The translations under genes and the position numbers were made by a program. A stretch of DNA of 64,000 nt from positions 4,893,501-4,957,500 of the forward strand of contig NZ_JAPEPX010000001.1 in the NCBI RefSeq assembly GCF_026339935.1, in the 5' to 3' direction. Below are positions 40,772-50,186 of this stretch, in pieces; positions within the stretch are counted from its first letter, which is position 1, and every line of letters starts with the position of its first letter. This stretch comes from Streptomyces sp. NBC_01551. GTDB lineage: Bacteria > Actinomycetota > Actinomycetes > Streptomycetales > Streptomycetaceae. The notes beneath the pieces were generated by a model, which ran no database searches, was not told the DNA's origin, and saw only the letters and a program-made list of their open reading frames with translations.

Positions 40772-43120
40772 ATGGACACCGACGGCACGTACGACGGACG
40801 GACGACCCGCGAGGGCCGCGTACCGAGGCCGTCCGCGCCCCCCGACCACCCCCCGAGGCCTCGTCACGCCCCGGGCCAGACCACGAGCCTGGCGGACTGG
40901 CTGCGGGCGGACCGCCCGGCGGCCGAGCCGGGGGTCTGGCGGTACGGGCACACGCCGCGTGCCGACGAAGAGCCGGTAGACGCCCCCGCGCGCGCCTTGC
41001 TCAGCGGCGCCGTCATCTCGCTGCTCGCCTGTGTGCTCGTCTGGTCGCTGCTGAGCAACAACTACATTCCGTACTGGCGGGTCCCTCCCCGGCTGGTCAC
41101 CCCGAATGACTGGTGGCCGCCCCTGGGCCGGGACCCGATGCTCGGCACGGCCGGTGATGTTGCCCGGCGGGTGTACGAAATGCTGGTCGTCGCCGGTCTG
41201 CTCTACGGATTCGGCAGGCTGGGCAACTGGCGACTGGCCTGGCGGCGCCTGGTCGTCGCCCGGGGCCGGCTGCTCCAGGCGGCGGTAGCGGCCATCGGCG
41301 CCCTGATCGGGCTCGCGCTCGTATCGCGCGACGCGGTGCCCCTGCGGAGTCTGGCGAATTCCATGCTGCCGGTGGAGGGCGTCGGGCGCGAGCGCGCCCT
41401 GTCCCTCGTGGACAACGCCAACACCGTCGTCTACGCGATCGTCATCCTGTCCTTCGTCTGGCTCGGCCTGTACCGGCCGTCCGCCGTCGCCGCGTCCGTA
41501 ACCAGTGGCGGTCAGGCCCGGCAGCAGACCCGTATCGCCCCCGGAGCGGCCGAGGACGACCCCGCACAGTGGCCGCAGGTCAGGGCGGCCGGGATGGGGG
41601 ACGTCGCCGAGCGGTTGGCGGCGGAGGTTTCGGGCGGGGGGATGAACGATGTGGATTACGCGCGGATCCGGCGGGCCTGGGAGGGGGTGCGGGTCGATCC
41701 CTCGCGGGCGAGGGTCTTCGGCGATGCCGTGCGGGAGCGAGGGGCGGGGGCTTGCGTGCATCCGTCCGGGGCGCGGGACCTGCCCGTGCGGGCCGCGCGG
41801 CACGATCTGCTCGCCCGGCAGGTGCTGCTCGGCACCGTGGACGACAGCGCCCGCAACCCGTACGCCCGCCGCGGCACCCGGCTCGCGCTCGACCCCGCCG
41901 TGCTCGGGACCTCCCTGCTCGCCGTCGGGCCCTCCGGGACCGGGAAGACCCGCCAGCTCGTGCGGCCCGTCGTCGAGTCGCTGGCGCTCCAGGCGCTCGC
42001 CGGCCAGGCCGCCGTCATCGCCGTCGGCGCCGCCGGGTCGCAGCTCGGGCCGGACGCCGCGTACGACGTCGTCGTCCGGATCGGCGACCCGGCCTCCGTC
42101 TACGACCTCGACCTCTACGGCGGCACCACCGACCCCGACGAGGCCGCCACCCTGCTCGCGGACGCCTTCGTCGGGGACGTCCCCGGCACCGACGTACGCC
42201 GCGCCGCGACCGCCCTCGCCCAGCTGCTCGGCCCGTTCCGCGCCGTGCACGGGCGCTTCCCCGCCGTGCCCGAGCTGCGCGAGCTGCTGGAGCGGGTGCC
42301 CGCGGCCGTCGACGGCCTGCGGGCCGCGCTGGAGGGCGCCGGGCAGTCCGCCATGCTCCGCGAGCTCGACGCCCGCGCACGCCAGAACGGCGCCCCCGGC
42401 GACCCCGGCGCGGTGCTCGCCGACCGGGTGGCGCTGCTGGACCGGCCCGCGTTCGCCGGCTTCTTCGACACCACCGCCCAGTCGCGGCTCTTCTCGCTGC
42501 GCTCCCTCGAACACCCCCTGCGGGTCCGGATCGACCTCCCCGAGCGGGGCCACGCCGACGCCTCCCGGATGCTCGCCCGGCTGCTGCTCGCGCAGTTCAC
42601 GGCCTCCGCCTCGGCCCGCGCCGACCGCTCGCTCTTCGCCTTCCTGGCTTTCGACGACGCCTCGCGCACCCTCACTGCCGAGACCGTGCGCGGGGTCCAG
42701 CGGCTGCGCTCGGTCCACGCCGGTGTGCTGCTGACGCTGCGCACGCTGGACGACGTACCGGAGGCGCTGCGGACGCCGCTGCTCGGGGCGGTCGGCTGCC
42801 GGATGGTCTTCTCCGGGGTGACCACCTGGGACGGGCAGCGGTTCGCCGAGGCGTGGGGCACCGAATGGGTCGAGACCCGCGACGTCACCAGCCGGACGGT
42901 CTTCGCCGACCAGCCGCTGACCCGGGCCATCCACGCGTTCCGCAAGCTGGTCACCGGCAAGGCCGTCACCACGGACGCGGTGACCGTACGGCAGGTGGAG
43001 CGCGAGCGCTGGTCCGCCTCGGACCTGGCGAACGCGGTGCCGCCGGGGCACGCGGTGCTCTCGCTGACCACCGTCCGGGGGGAGCGGGCGGCTCCGCTCC
43101 TCGTCCACCTGGCGGGCTGA
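40772..43120 (+). CDS. Membrane-anchored P-loop ATPase of unknown function
   Basis: Encodes a 782-residue protein. A Pro-rich 60-residue N-terminus is followed by four hydrophobic helices (roughly residues 74-95, 130-147, 162-180, 207-226). A P-loop domain follows with Walker A GPSGTGKTR near residue 390 in the context LGTSLLAVGPSGTGKTRQL. This resembles FtsK/TraG/TcpC-like coupling ATPases in layout, but Walker B is not obvious by eye (FLAFDDA is a candidate). ATG 40772 follows a GGCAGGGG ribosome-binding site. Streptomycete homologues are annotated only as ATP/GTP-binding proteins. Confidence 0.78.
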   Translation: MDTDGTYDGRTTREGRVPRPSAPPDHPPRPRHAPGQTTSLADWLRADRPAAEPGVWRYGHTPRADEEPVDAPARALLSGAVISLLACVLVWSLLSNNYIPYWRVPPRLVTPNDWWPPLGRDPMLGTAGDVARRVYEMLVVAGLLYGFGRLGNWRLAWRRLVVARGRLLQAAVAAIGALIGLALVSRDAVPLRSLANSMLPVEGVGRERALSLVDNANTVVYAIVILSFVWLGLYRPSAVAASVTSGGQARQQTRIAPGAAEDDPAQWPQVRAAGMGDVAERLAAEVSGGGMNDVDYARIRRAWEGVRVDPSRARVFGDAVRERGAGACVHPSGARDLPVRAARHDLLARQVLLGTVDDSARNPYARRGTRLALDPAVLGTSLLAVGPSGTGKTRQLVRPVVESLALQALAGQAAVIAVGAAGSQLGPDAAYDVVVRIGDPASVYDLDLYGGTTDPDEAATLLADAFVGDVPGTDVRRAATALAQLLGPFRAVHGRFPAVPELRELLERVPAAVDGLRAALEGAGQSAMLRELDARARQNGAPGDPGAVLADRVALLDRPAFAGFFDTTAQSRLFSLRSLEHPLRVRIDLPERGHADASRMLARLLLAQFTASASARADRSLFAFLAFDDASRTLTAETVRGVQRLRSVHAGVLLTLRTLDDVPEALRTPLLGAVGCRMVFSGVTTWDGQRFAEAWGTEWVETRDVTSRTVFADQPLTRAIHAFRKLVTGKAVTTDAVTVRQVERERWSASDLANAVPPGHAVLSLTTVRGERAAPLLVHLAG

Positions 43121-43124
43121 GCCG

Positions 43125-43208
43125 GATCCGGACGAGGCGAGCCGGACGAGGCGATCGGGACGGGGTGATCGGGACGGGGTGATTCGGACGGGGCGATCCA
43201 GATGAGGC
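43125..43208. repeat. Six tandem 14-base repeats
   Basis: Six consecutive units of exactly 14 bases fill 43125-43208. Units 3 and 4 (43153-43180) are identical, GATCGGGACGGGGT; the others fit GATCSGGACGRGGC with few changes. The array begins 4 bases after the P-loop gene stop and ends 118 bases before pucR. The 14-base period is neither codon- nor helix-phased. Confidence 0.85.
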
Positions 43209-43326
43209 GACCCTGCCGAGGTGGCAGAATCGAGGGGAGCCGTTCATACGCCATGGCGAAATCGCCCCGCCCGGCTCCGCTTCCCTTGGCTCCTCCTCCT
43301 TCCTCCTGTTAGGCCCCTGGTACCCG

Positions 43327-44907
43327 ATGCCGCTCACCCTCGCCTCGCTCGTCCAGCACTCGGCGCTCAAACTCAGCGTCCGCGCGGGGGAGGACCGCCT
43401 CGACACCCCCGTGCGCTGGGCCCACGTCAGCGAGCTCGCCGACCCCGTCCCGTACATGGAGGGCGGCGAGCTGCTCCTGATCACCGCGATGAAGCTGGAC
43501 GCGGACGACCCCGAGGAGATGCGGCGCTACGTACGCCGCCTGGCCGCGGCCGGGGTCGTCGGGATCGGCTTCGCCGTCGGCGTCAACTACGAGGCCGTCC
43601 CCGAGGCGCTGGTCGAGGCCGCGCGGGCGGAGGACCTGCCGCTGCTGGAGGTACCGCGCCGGACCCCGTTCCTCGCGATCAGCAAGGCCGTCTCGGCGGC
43701 GCTGGCGGCCGACCAGTACCGCGCCGTCACCGCCGGCTTCGAGGCGCAGCGGGAGCTGACCCGGGCCGCGCTCTCCGCCGACGGCCCCGCCGAGCTGCTG
43801 GCGAAACTGGCCGCGCACGTGCACGGCTGGGCGGCCCTGTACGACACCTCGGGCGCGGTCGTCGCGGCCGCCCCGGACTGGGCCGCGCGCCGGGCCGCCC
43901 GGCTGACCCCGGACGTGGAACGGCTGCGGGAGCGGCCCGCGCCCGCGAGCGCGGTGGTCGGAGGCTCGGAGGACCGCGTCGAGCTCCAGTCGCTGGGCAC
44001 CGGGCGGCGGGCGCGCGGGGCCCTGGCGGTGGGTACGGGCGCCCCGCTGGGCACCGCCGAGCGGTACGCGGTGCACTCCGCGGTCGCGCTGCTGACGCTG
44101 ACCACCGAACGGTCGCGGTCCCTGCACGACGCCGAGTCCCGGCTGGGCGCGGCGGTGCTGCGGATGCTGCTGGCCGGGGAGGCGGAGCACGCGCGGGCCG
44201 TCGCGGGGGACCTGTACGGGGCCCTGCTGGAGGCCCCGTTCCGGATCATCGTGGCCGAGCCGGCGCTGCCGGGGACCGCGCAGCCGGCGGGGCTGGCGCT
44301 GCTGGCCGACGCGGTGGAGTCGGCGGCGGCCCGCACCGGGGAGGCGCTGCTGGTGGTGCCGGAGCCGGGGCGACTGGCCGTACTGGCCGCCGACGGGGGC
44401 TCCGCCGTGCAGGCGTGCGCGGACCACGCGGAGGCGCTGGAGTCGCGGCGCGGGCGGGAGTCCACCGGGCCGGAGCCGGACGAGCTGGTGGTGGGGCTGT
44501 CCGCGGCCGCGGGGCCGAGCGGGGTGGCGGCCGCGTTCAAACAGGCCGACCAGGCCCTTTCGGTGGCACGGCGGCGGGGGCGGGCGCTCGTGGAGCACGA
44601 GGACCTGGCGACGGGGTCGGTGCTTCCGCTGCTCGCGGACGACGCGGTGCGGGCCTTCGCGGACGGCACGCTGCGGGCCCTGCGGGACCACGACGCGACC
44701 GGGCGCGGGGATCTGGTGGCCTCGTTGCAGGCGTGGCTGTCGCGGCACGGGCAGTGGGACGCGGCGGCGGCCGATCTCGGTGTGCACCGGCACACGCTGC
44801 GGTACCGGATGCGGCGGGTGGAGGAGATCCTGGGGCGGTCCCTGGACGACCCGGACGTCCGGATGGAGCTGTGGCTCGCCCTCAAGGCCAGCCCGCCTGC
44901 GGCGTAG
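43327..44907 (+). CDS. PucR-family transcriptional regulator
   Basis: Encodes a 526-residue activator of the PucR/CdaR type. The N-terminal PucR sensor domain (about 1-125, PLTLASLVQHSALKLSV and GGELLLIT) is followed by a GGDEF-like degenerate middle region. A C-terminal helix-turn-helix lies at about 478-515 (AAADLGVHRHTLRYRMRRVEEILG). Such regulators control purine, amine and GABA catabolism. The divergently placed gabT and the aldehyde dehydrogenase immediately downstream are the likely targets. No clear ribosome-binding site precedes ATG 43327. Confidence 0.88.
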   Translation: MPLTLASLVQHSALKLSVRAGEDRLDTPVRWAHVSELADPVPYMEGGELLLITAMKLDADDPEEMRRYVRRLAAAGVVGIGFAVGVNYEAVPEALVEAARAEDLPLLEVPRRTPFLAISKAVSAALAADQYRAVTAGFEAQRELTRAALSADGPAELLAKLAAHVHGWAALYDTSGAVVAAAPDWAARRAARLTPDVERLRERPAPASAVVGGSEDRVELQSLGTGRRARGALAVGTGAPLGTAERYAVHSAVALLTLTTERSRSLHDAESRLGAAVLRMLLAGEAEHARAVAGDLYGALLEAPFRIIVAEPALPGTAQPAGLALLADAVESAAARTGEALLVVPEPGRLAVLAADGGSAVQACADHAEALESRRGRESTGPEPDELVVGLSAAAGPSGVAAAFKQADQALSVARRRGRALVEHEDLATGSVLPLLADDAVRAFADGTLRALRDHDATGRGDLVASLQAWLSRHGQWDAAAADLGVHRHTLRYRMRRVEEILGRSLDDPDVRMELWLALKASPPAA

Positions 44908-45193
44908 CCACAGCGCCCCGCCGCGCGGAGCCTCCCCCCGACCCGACCCGACCCGAATCCGGGGCTCCCCCCCGGACCCCGTGCCGGGCGGAGCTCCCCC
45001 GTCCCGCCCCGAAACCGGGGCTCCGCCCCGGACCCCGCGCGCCTGAGGGCCCGGGTCCGCCGAGCGACAGTGACAAAGCGGCGCGGGGGGAGCTCCGCAT
45101 ACTCCATGCCGGACAATCACCGAATCCGCGACGGAGTCCTACCGTGGTGGGGACAACGACCCACCGCACGAACTCCGAAGGGCCGGGATTCGC
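44908..45193. repeat. Intergenic GC hairpins between pucR and aldehyde dehydrogenase
   Basis: The 286-base gap holds no gene. Two related hairpins lie in it: TCCGGGG/CCCCGGA (44958-44964 with 44970-44976) and CCGGGG/CCCCGG (45015-45020 with 45026-45031), in a repeated ...GGGGCTCC...CCCCGGACCCCG context typical of streptomycete intergenic repeats. They probably terminate pucR. The last 100 bases are less GC-rich and should contain the dehydrogenase promoter; no confident -10/-35 pair was found. Confidence 0.55.
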
Positions 45194-46639
45194 ATGACTT
45201 CCACCCACGCCTTCTGGCTGGCCGGCCGCCAGGCCACCGGCGAGTCCAGCTTCGACGTCCACAACCCGTGGGACGGCCGGCTGGTCGGCACCGTCAGCGT
45301 GCCCACCGACGCCCAGGTCGAAGAGGCCGTGGCCGCCGCGCACGCCGTGACGGCGGAGTTCTCCGCGACGCCCGCGCACGTACGGGCCGCCGCCCTGGAC
45401 CACGTGTCCAAGCGGCTCGCCGAGCGCACCGAGGAGATCGCCCAGCTGATCTCCGCCGAGAACGGCAAGCCCGTCAAGTGGGCCCGCGGTGAGGTCGGCC
45501 GTGCGGTGTCCGTGTTCCGTTTCGCCGCCGAAGAGGCCCGCCGCTTCAACGGCGGAGACGCCCAGCGCCTCGACACCGACGCCGGTGGCGTCGGCCGCCT
45601 GGCCCTGACCCGCCGCTTCGTCAAGGGCCCGGTCCTCGGCATCGCGCCGTTCAACTTCCCGCTGAACCTGTGCGCCCACAAGGTGGCCCCGGCCATCGCC
45701 GTCGGCGCGCCGATCATCCTCAAGCCCGCCCCGGCCACGCCGCTCTCCGGCCTGATCCTGGGCGAGCTGCTCGCCGAGACCGACCTCCCGGCCGGCTCCT
45801 GGTCCGTCCTGACGGTCGCCAACGACAAGATGCCGGCCCTGGTGAAGGACGAGCGCCTGCCCGTCATCTCCTTCACCGGTTCCGACACCGTCGGCTACGC
45901 CATCCAGCAGTCGGTGCCCCACAAGCACTGCACCCTGGAGCTCGGTGGCAACGCCGCCGCCGTCGTCCTGGACGACTGGTCCTCCGAGGCCGACCTCGAC
46001 TGGGCCGCGACCCGTATCGCGACCTTCTCGAACTACCAGGCCGGCCAGTCCTGCATCTCCGTGCAGCGCGTGATCGCCGACGCCTCCGTCTACGACCGCC
46101 TCGTCGAGAAGGTCGTCGCGGGCGTCCAGGCGCAGGTCACCGGCGACCCGTCCGACTCGGCCACCGACGTCGGCCCGCTGGTCTCCGAGGACGCCGCCAA
46201 GCGCGTCGAGGCCTGGGTCGAGGAGGCCGTGTCCGCCGGCGCGAAGCTGCTCACCGGCGGCAAGCGCGACGGCGCCACGTTCGAGCCGACCGTCCTCGCC
46301 GACGTCCCGGCGGGCGTCAAGCTGGCCACCGAGGAGGTCTTCGGCCCGGTCCTGACCCTGACGAAGGTCGAGAACACCGACGAGGCCTTCGCCGCCGTCA
46401 ACGACTCGAAGTTCGGCCTCCAGACCGGCGTCTTCACCCGCAACGTCCAGACGGCGTTCCGCGCCCACCGCGAGCTCGAAGTCGGCGGTGTGATCATCGG
46501 CGACGCGCCGTCCTACCGCGCCGACCAGATGCCGTACGGCGGCGCCAAGCAGTCCGGCGTGGGCCGCGAGGGTGTCCGCTACGCGATGGACGACTACACG
46601 TACGAGCGAGTCCTGGTCCTGACCGGCCTCGACATCTGA
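45194..46639 (+). CDS. Aldehyde dehydrogenase, possible succinate-semialdehyde dehydrogenase
   Basis: Encodes a 481-residue aldehyde dehydrogenase. Catalytic Cys287 (AGQSCISVQR) and Glu249 (LELGGN) are present. PFNFPLNL (about 152-159) replaces the PWNYP motif of the other two dehydrogenases in the window, placing it in a different subfamily that includes succinate-semialdehyde and phosphonoacetaldehyde-type enzymes. Proximity to gabT and the PucR regulator favours a role in GABA breakdown, converting succinate semialdehyde to succinate. This is inferred, not shown by motifs. A strong terminator follows. Confidence 0.83.
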   Translation: MTSTHAFWLAGRQATGESSFDVHNPWDGRLVGTVSVPTDAQVEEAVAAAHAVTAEFSATPAHVRAAALDHVSKRLAERTEEIAQLISAENGKPVKWARGEVGRAVSVFRFAAEEARRFNGGDAQRLDTDAGGVGRLALTRRFVKGPVLGIAPFNFPLNLCAHKVAPAIAVGAPIILKPAPATPLSGLILGELLAETDLPAGSWSVLTVANDKMPALVKDERLPVISFTGSDTVGYAIQQSVPHKHCTLELGGNAAAVVLDDWSSEADLDWAATRIATFSNYQAGQSCISVQRVIADASVYDRLVEKVVAGVQAQVTGDPSDSATDVGPLVSEDAAKRVEAWVEEAVSAGAKLLTGGKRDGATFEPTVLADVPAGVKLATEEVFGPVLTLTKVENTDEAFAAVNDSKFGLQTGVFTRNVQTAFRAHRELEVGGVIIGDAPSYRADQMPYGGAKQSGVGREGVRYAMDDYTYERVLVLTGLDI

Positions 46640-46660
46640 TCCTCGTACGGCCAAAAAGCC

Positions 46661-46705
46661 GACGGCCGGAGCCTACTGTGCGGGGGCTCCGGCCGTCCCC
46701 CTTTT
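46661..46705 (+). terminator. Strong intrinsic terminator after aldehyde dehydrogenase
   Basis: GACGGCCGGAGCC (46661-46673) pairs perfectly with GGCTCCGGCCGTC (46685-46697), 13 bp around an 11-base loop, followed by CCCCTTTT. Confidence 0.9.
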
Positions 46706-46792
46706 CCCGGCGGCCCGAAGCGGGTACGACTCACAGGTAGCACCGGCCAGTAGGCCGGTACCACCGACTCCGGCGGCGAGGTGAGTCCCCGC

Positions 46793-48736
46793 ATGTCCGC
46801 AACACAGCCCAAGGTGACCGAGCGCGAGGCACGGCAGGTCGCGGAAGCGGCCCGGGAACAGGACTGGCGTAAACCCAGTTTCGCCAAGGAACTGTTCCTC
46901 GGGCGGTTCCGGCTCGACCTGATCCACCCCCACCCGCTGCCCGCCGACGAGGACGTCCGGCGCGGCGAGGCCTTCCTGGCCCGACTGCGGGAGTTCTGCG
47001 AGAGCGAGATCGACGGCGCCCGCATCGAGCGCGAGGCGCGGATCCCCGACGAGACCGTGCGCGGGCTCAAGGAGCTCGGCGCCCTCGGGATGAAGATCGA
47101 CCCCAAGTACGGGGGGCTCGGCCTCACCCAGGTCTACTACAACAAGGCCCTCGCCCTGGTCGGCTCGGTCAGCCCCGCCATCGGGGCGCTGCTCTCCGCC
47201 CACCAGTCGATCGGCGTGCCCCAGCCGCTGAAGATGTTCGGCACGCAGGAGCAGAAGGACGCCTACCTGCCGCGCTGCGCGACCACCGCGATCAGCGCCT
47301 TCCTCCTCACCGAGCCCGACGTCGGCTCAGACCCGGCGCGGCTGGCGACGACCGCCGTCCCGGACACGGAGGGCGGCGAGGACGCGTACATCCTCGACGG
47401 CGTGAAGCTGTGGACCACCAACGGGGTCGTCGCCGACCTGCTGGTGGTGATGGCCCGGGTGCCCAAGAGCGAGAACCACCGCGGCGGGATCACCGCCTTC
47501 GTCGTCGAGGCCGACTCGCCGGGGATCACCGTCGAGCACCGCAACGCCTTCATGGGCCTGCGCGGCCTGGAGAACGGCGTCACCCGCTTCCACCGCGTCC
47601 GGGTCCCCGCCGCCCAGCGGATCGGCGCCGAGGGAGCCGGCCTCAAGATCGCCCTGACCACGCTCAACACGGGCCGGCTGTCGCTGCCCGCCATGTGCGT
47701 CGGCGCCGGGAAGTGGTGCCTGAAGATCGCCCGCGAGTGGTCCGGCGTACGCGAGCAGTGGGGGCGCCCGGTCGCCCGCCACGAGGCCGTCGGCGCCAAG
47801 ATCTCCTTCATCGCCGCCACCACCTTCGCCCTCGAAGCGGTCGTCGACCTCGCCTCCCAGATGGCCGACGAGGACCGCAACGACATCCGCATCGAGGCCG
47901 CCCTCGCCAAGCTCTACGGCTCCGAGATGGCCTGCCTGATGGCCGACGAGCTCGTCCAGATCCGGGGCGGGCGCGGCTTCGAGACCGCCGAGTCGCTGGC
48001 CGCCCGCGGCGAGCGGGCCGTGCCCGCCGAGCAGATGCTGCGCGACCTGCGCATCAACCGGATCTTCGAGGGCTCGACGGAGATCATGCACCTGCTGATC
48101 GCCCGCGAGGCCGTCGACGCCCACCTGTCCGTCGCCGGCGACCTCATCGACCCCGACAAGGACCTCGGCGACAAGGCCAAGGCGGGCGCCCGCGCCGCCG
48201 GGTTCTACGCCCGCTGGCTGCCCAAGCTCGCCACCGGACCCGGCCAGGTCCCCGGCACGTACCGGGCCTTCCACCCGGCCGGACACCCCGACCTCGCCAC
48301 TCACCTGCGCTACGTCGAGCGCAGCGCCCGCAAACTCGCCCGGTCCACCTTCTACGCCATGTCGCGCTGGCAGGGCCGCATGGAGACCAAGCAGGGCTTC
48401 CTCGGCCGCGTCGTGGACATCGGGGCCGAGCTGTTCGCGATGAGTGCCGCCTGCGTGCGCGCCGAGCACCTGCGCGCGAGCGGCGACCACGGCCGCGAGG
48501 CCTACCAGCTGGCCGACGCCTTCTGCCGGCAGTCCCGGATCCGCGTCGAGGAGCTCTTCGGCCGGCTCTGGTCCAACACCGACGACCTCGACCGCAAGGT
48601 CGTCGCGGGCGTCATGTCCGGCACCTACACCTGGCTGGAGGAAGGGGTCCTCGACCCGTCCGGCGACGGCCCCTGGATCGCGGACGCCACCCCCGGCCCC
48701 TCTACGCACAAAAACGTACACCGCCCCCTGCGCTGA
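46793..48736 (+). CDS. Acyl-CoA dehydrogenase (long-chain type with C-terminal extension)
   Basis: Encodes a 647-residue FAD-dependent acyl-CoA dehydrogenase. The core domains are visible: the N-terminal helical part, the FLLTEPDVGSDPA motif, LWTTNG, and the RIFEGSTEIMHLLIAREAV segment near the catalytic-base position. About 200 residues follow the usual end of the core, as in VLCAD/ACAD9-like enzymes. GAGGTGA (46778-46784) supports ATG 46793. It stands between two terminated units and probably works in fatty-acid beta-oxidation. Confidence 0.9.
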   Translation: MSATQPKVTEREARQVAEAAREQDWRKPSFAKELFLGRFRLDLIHPHPLPADEDVRRGEAFLARLREFCESEIDGARIEREARIPDETVRGLKELGALGMKIDPKYGGLGLTQVYYNKALALVGSVSPAIGALLSAHQSIGVPQPLKMFGTQEQKDAYLPRCATTAISAFLLTEPDVGSDPARLATTAVPDTEGGEDAYILDGVKLWTTNGVVADLLVVMARVPKSENHRGGITAFVVEADSPGITVEHRNAFMGLRGLENGVTRFHRVRVPAAQRIGAEGAGLKIALTTLNTGRLSLPAMCVGAGKWCLKIAREWSGVREQWGRPVARHEAVGAKISFIAATTFALEAVVDLASQMADEDRNDIRIEAALAKLYGSEMACLMADELVQIRGGRGFETAESLAARGERAVPAEQMLRDLRINRIFEGSTEIMHLLIAREAVDAHLSVAGDLIDPDKDLGDKAKAGARAAGFYARWLPKLATGPGQVPGTYRAFHPAGHPDLATHLRYVERSARKLARSTFYAMSRWQGRMETKQGFLGRVVDIGAELFAMSAACVRAEHLRASGDHGREAYQLADAFCRQSRIRVEELFGRLWSNTDDLDRKVVAGVMSGTYTWLEEGVLDPSGDGPWIADATPGPSTHKNVHRPLR

Positions 48737-48809
48737 CCTGAGATCATCGAAGTATCAGTCGGACGGACGTACGGGTAGCCGTACGGGTACGAAGGCAAGG
48801 CGGGCAGCG

Positions 48810-50165
48810 ATGTCGACGGCCGTGGAAGACCGCAACAGCCGGCGGCTGGCCTGGTGCGTGGCGCAAGTGCTGCGCCACGCACCGGACCACATCGCGCTGG
48901 CCCTCCTCGGCCGGCTCGACTGGCCGACCCGCAAGTACCTCACCCGCGACGAGTGGCTCCCCGCCTCGGCCGTCACCCTGCTGCTGCGCCACGGCAGCGA
49001 GGCGGACCGCCACTTCATCGCCCGCAACCCGCGCGTCGTCGGGCGGCCGCTGCCCGGCCTGCCCGGCCCCGCCCGGTACGCCCGCCGCCGGACCCCGCCC
49101 GAGCTGCTGCCCGTCCTACGGGCCGAGCTGGGCCGGGACCCCGCCGACGGCCCCCTCACCGGCACGGAGCTGATCGGCCTGCTGCGCCGGCACGGCATAC
49201 GCCGGCCGCGGGTCGCCCTCGACATCCTGCGGCTCCCGTACGACCTCGACCCGGAGCTGCCGGCCTCCGAGCACGCCCGCCGGCCGCTGCCGGACGGCTC
49301 CGCCGAAGCCCTGCTGCTCGTCGCGGACCTGCCCGCGCACACCGTCCGCGCGCTGCTCGCCGCCCCCGTCGCAGATGCCGTCGCCGATGCCGGCACCGCC
49401 CCGGACGGCCGCTCCTGGCACCGGCCCGCCGTCCGCGCCGTCCGGATGGGCCGGCTCACCCACGAGGAACTCGTCGGCTGCGTCGCGCCCGCCCGCCGCA
49501 CGCTGCTCCTCGGCCACCTCCCGGCCTACCCCGGCCTGCGCTGGACGCTGCCCGAGCAGGCCGGGATGCGGACGGCCGTGACCCGGGCGCTGGCCCCGCT
49601 GGGGGACGACCCCCGGCTGTGGTCGGAGCTGCTGCGGCACGCCCCCGGCTTCCCCGGGCCGCTGCCCGAGCTGGTGGCCGCCGTCCTCGCGGGAGGCCCG
49701 TCCGGGCCGGCCGGCCCGGCGGCGCCGGACGAGGCGCTGGTCCGGGCCGTGCGGCAGCTGGCGCCCACCGCCGCCGAGCCGGCGACCGGGGGCGTGGAGC
49801 GGGAACTCGCCCTGGCCAGCCTCGCCGTCCCGATGGAGACCGTCGAGGAGGACATCCGCTGGGTACGGGACTGCCTGGACCGGGGCCTGCTCACCGGCGC
49901 CGACGTGGTCCGGCACAAGCTGCCCGCCTGCTGGGCCCTGGACGAGGACCACTGGCTCGGCGACGTGGACCACCCCGACCACCACGACCGGCCGCAGGCC
50001 GTGCTCGCCGCCCGCGCCGAGGCGGACCGGCTGTTCGCCCTGGCCCTCGGCGAGGACCCGGAAGCCTGGTGGCGGGTGGCCCGGACGCTCCCCGACTTCG
50101 CCGGAACGCTGCCCCACCTCCTCCTGCGCGTCACCGACGGGGACTCCGTGTCAACGCGTCCGTGA
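48810..50165 (+). CDS. Conserved hypothetical protein
   Basis: Encodes a 451-residue Leu/Ala/Arg-rich soluble protein with no motif I recognise. It starts MSTAVEDRNSRRLAWCVAQVLRHAPD and has regularly spaced helical stretches suggestive of an alpha-helical repeat fold. It is followed 21 bases later by dxr, so it may be the first gene of the MEP-pathway operon. The bases just upstream contain a GTACGGGTA repeat (about 48769-48790). No membrane helices or signal peptide are visible. Confidence 0.7.
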   Translation: MSTAVEDRNSRRLAWCVAQVLRHAPDHIALALLGRLDWPTRKYLTRDEWLPASAVTLLLRHGSEADRHFIARNPRVVGRPLPGLPGPARYARRRTPPELLPVLRAELGRDPADGPLTGTELIGLLRRHGIRRPRVALDILRLPYDLDPELPASEHARRPLPDGSAEALLLVADLPAHTVRALLAAPVADAVADAGTAPDGRSWHRPAVRAVRMGRLTHEELVGCVAPARRTLLLGHLPAYPGLRWTLPEQAGMRTAVTRALAPLGDDPRLWSELLRHAPGFPGPLPELVAAVLAGGPSGPAGPAAPDEALVRAVRQLAPTAAEPATGGVERELALASLAVPMETVEEDIRWVRDCLDRGLLTGADVVRHKLPACWALDEDHWLGDVDHPDHHDRPQAVLAARAEADRLFALALGEDPEAWWRVARTLPDFAGTLPHLLLRVTDGDSVSTRP

Positions 50166-50186
50166 GTTGCGGCAACAATGGGGGGC

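Noticed and set aside
43125..43208. CRISPR array
   Set aside because: The 14-base units are contiguous without spacers and no cas genes are present.
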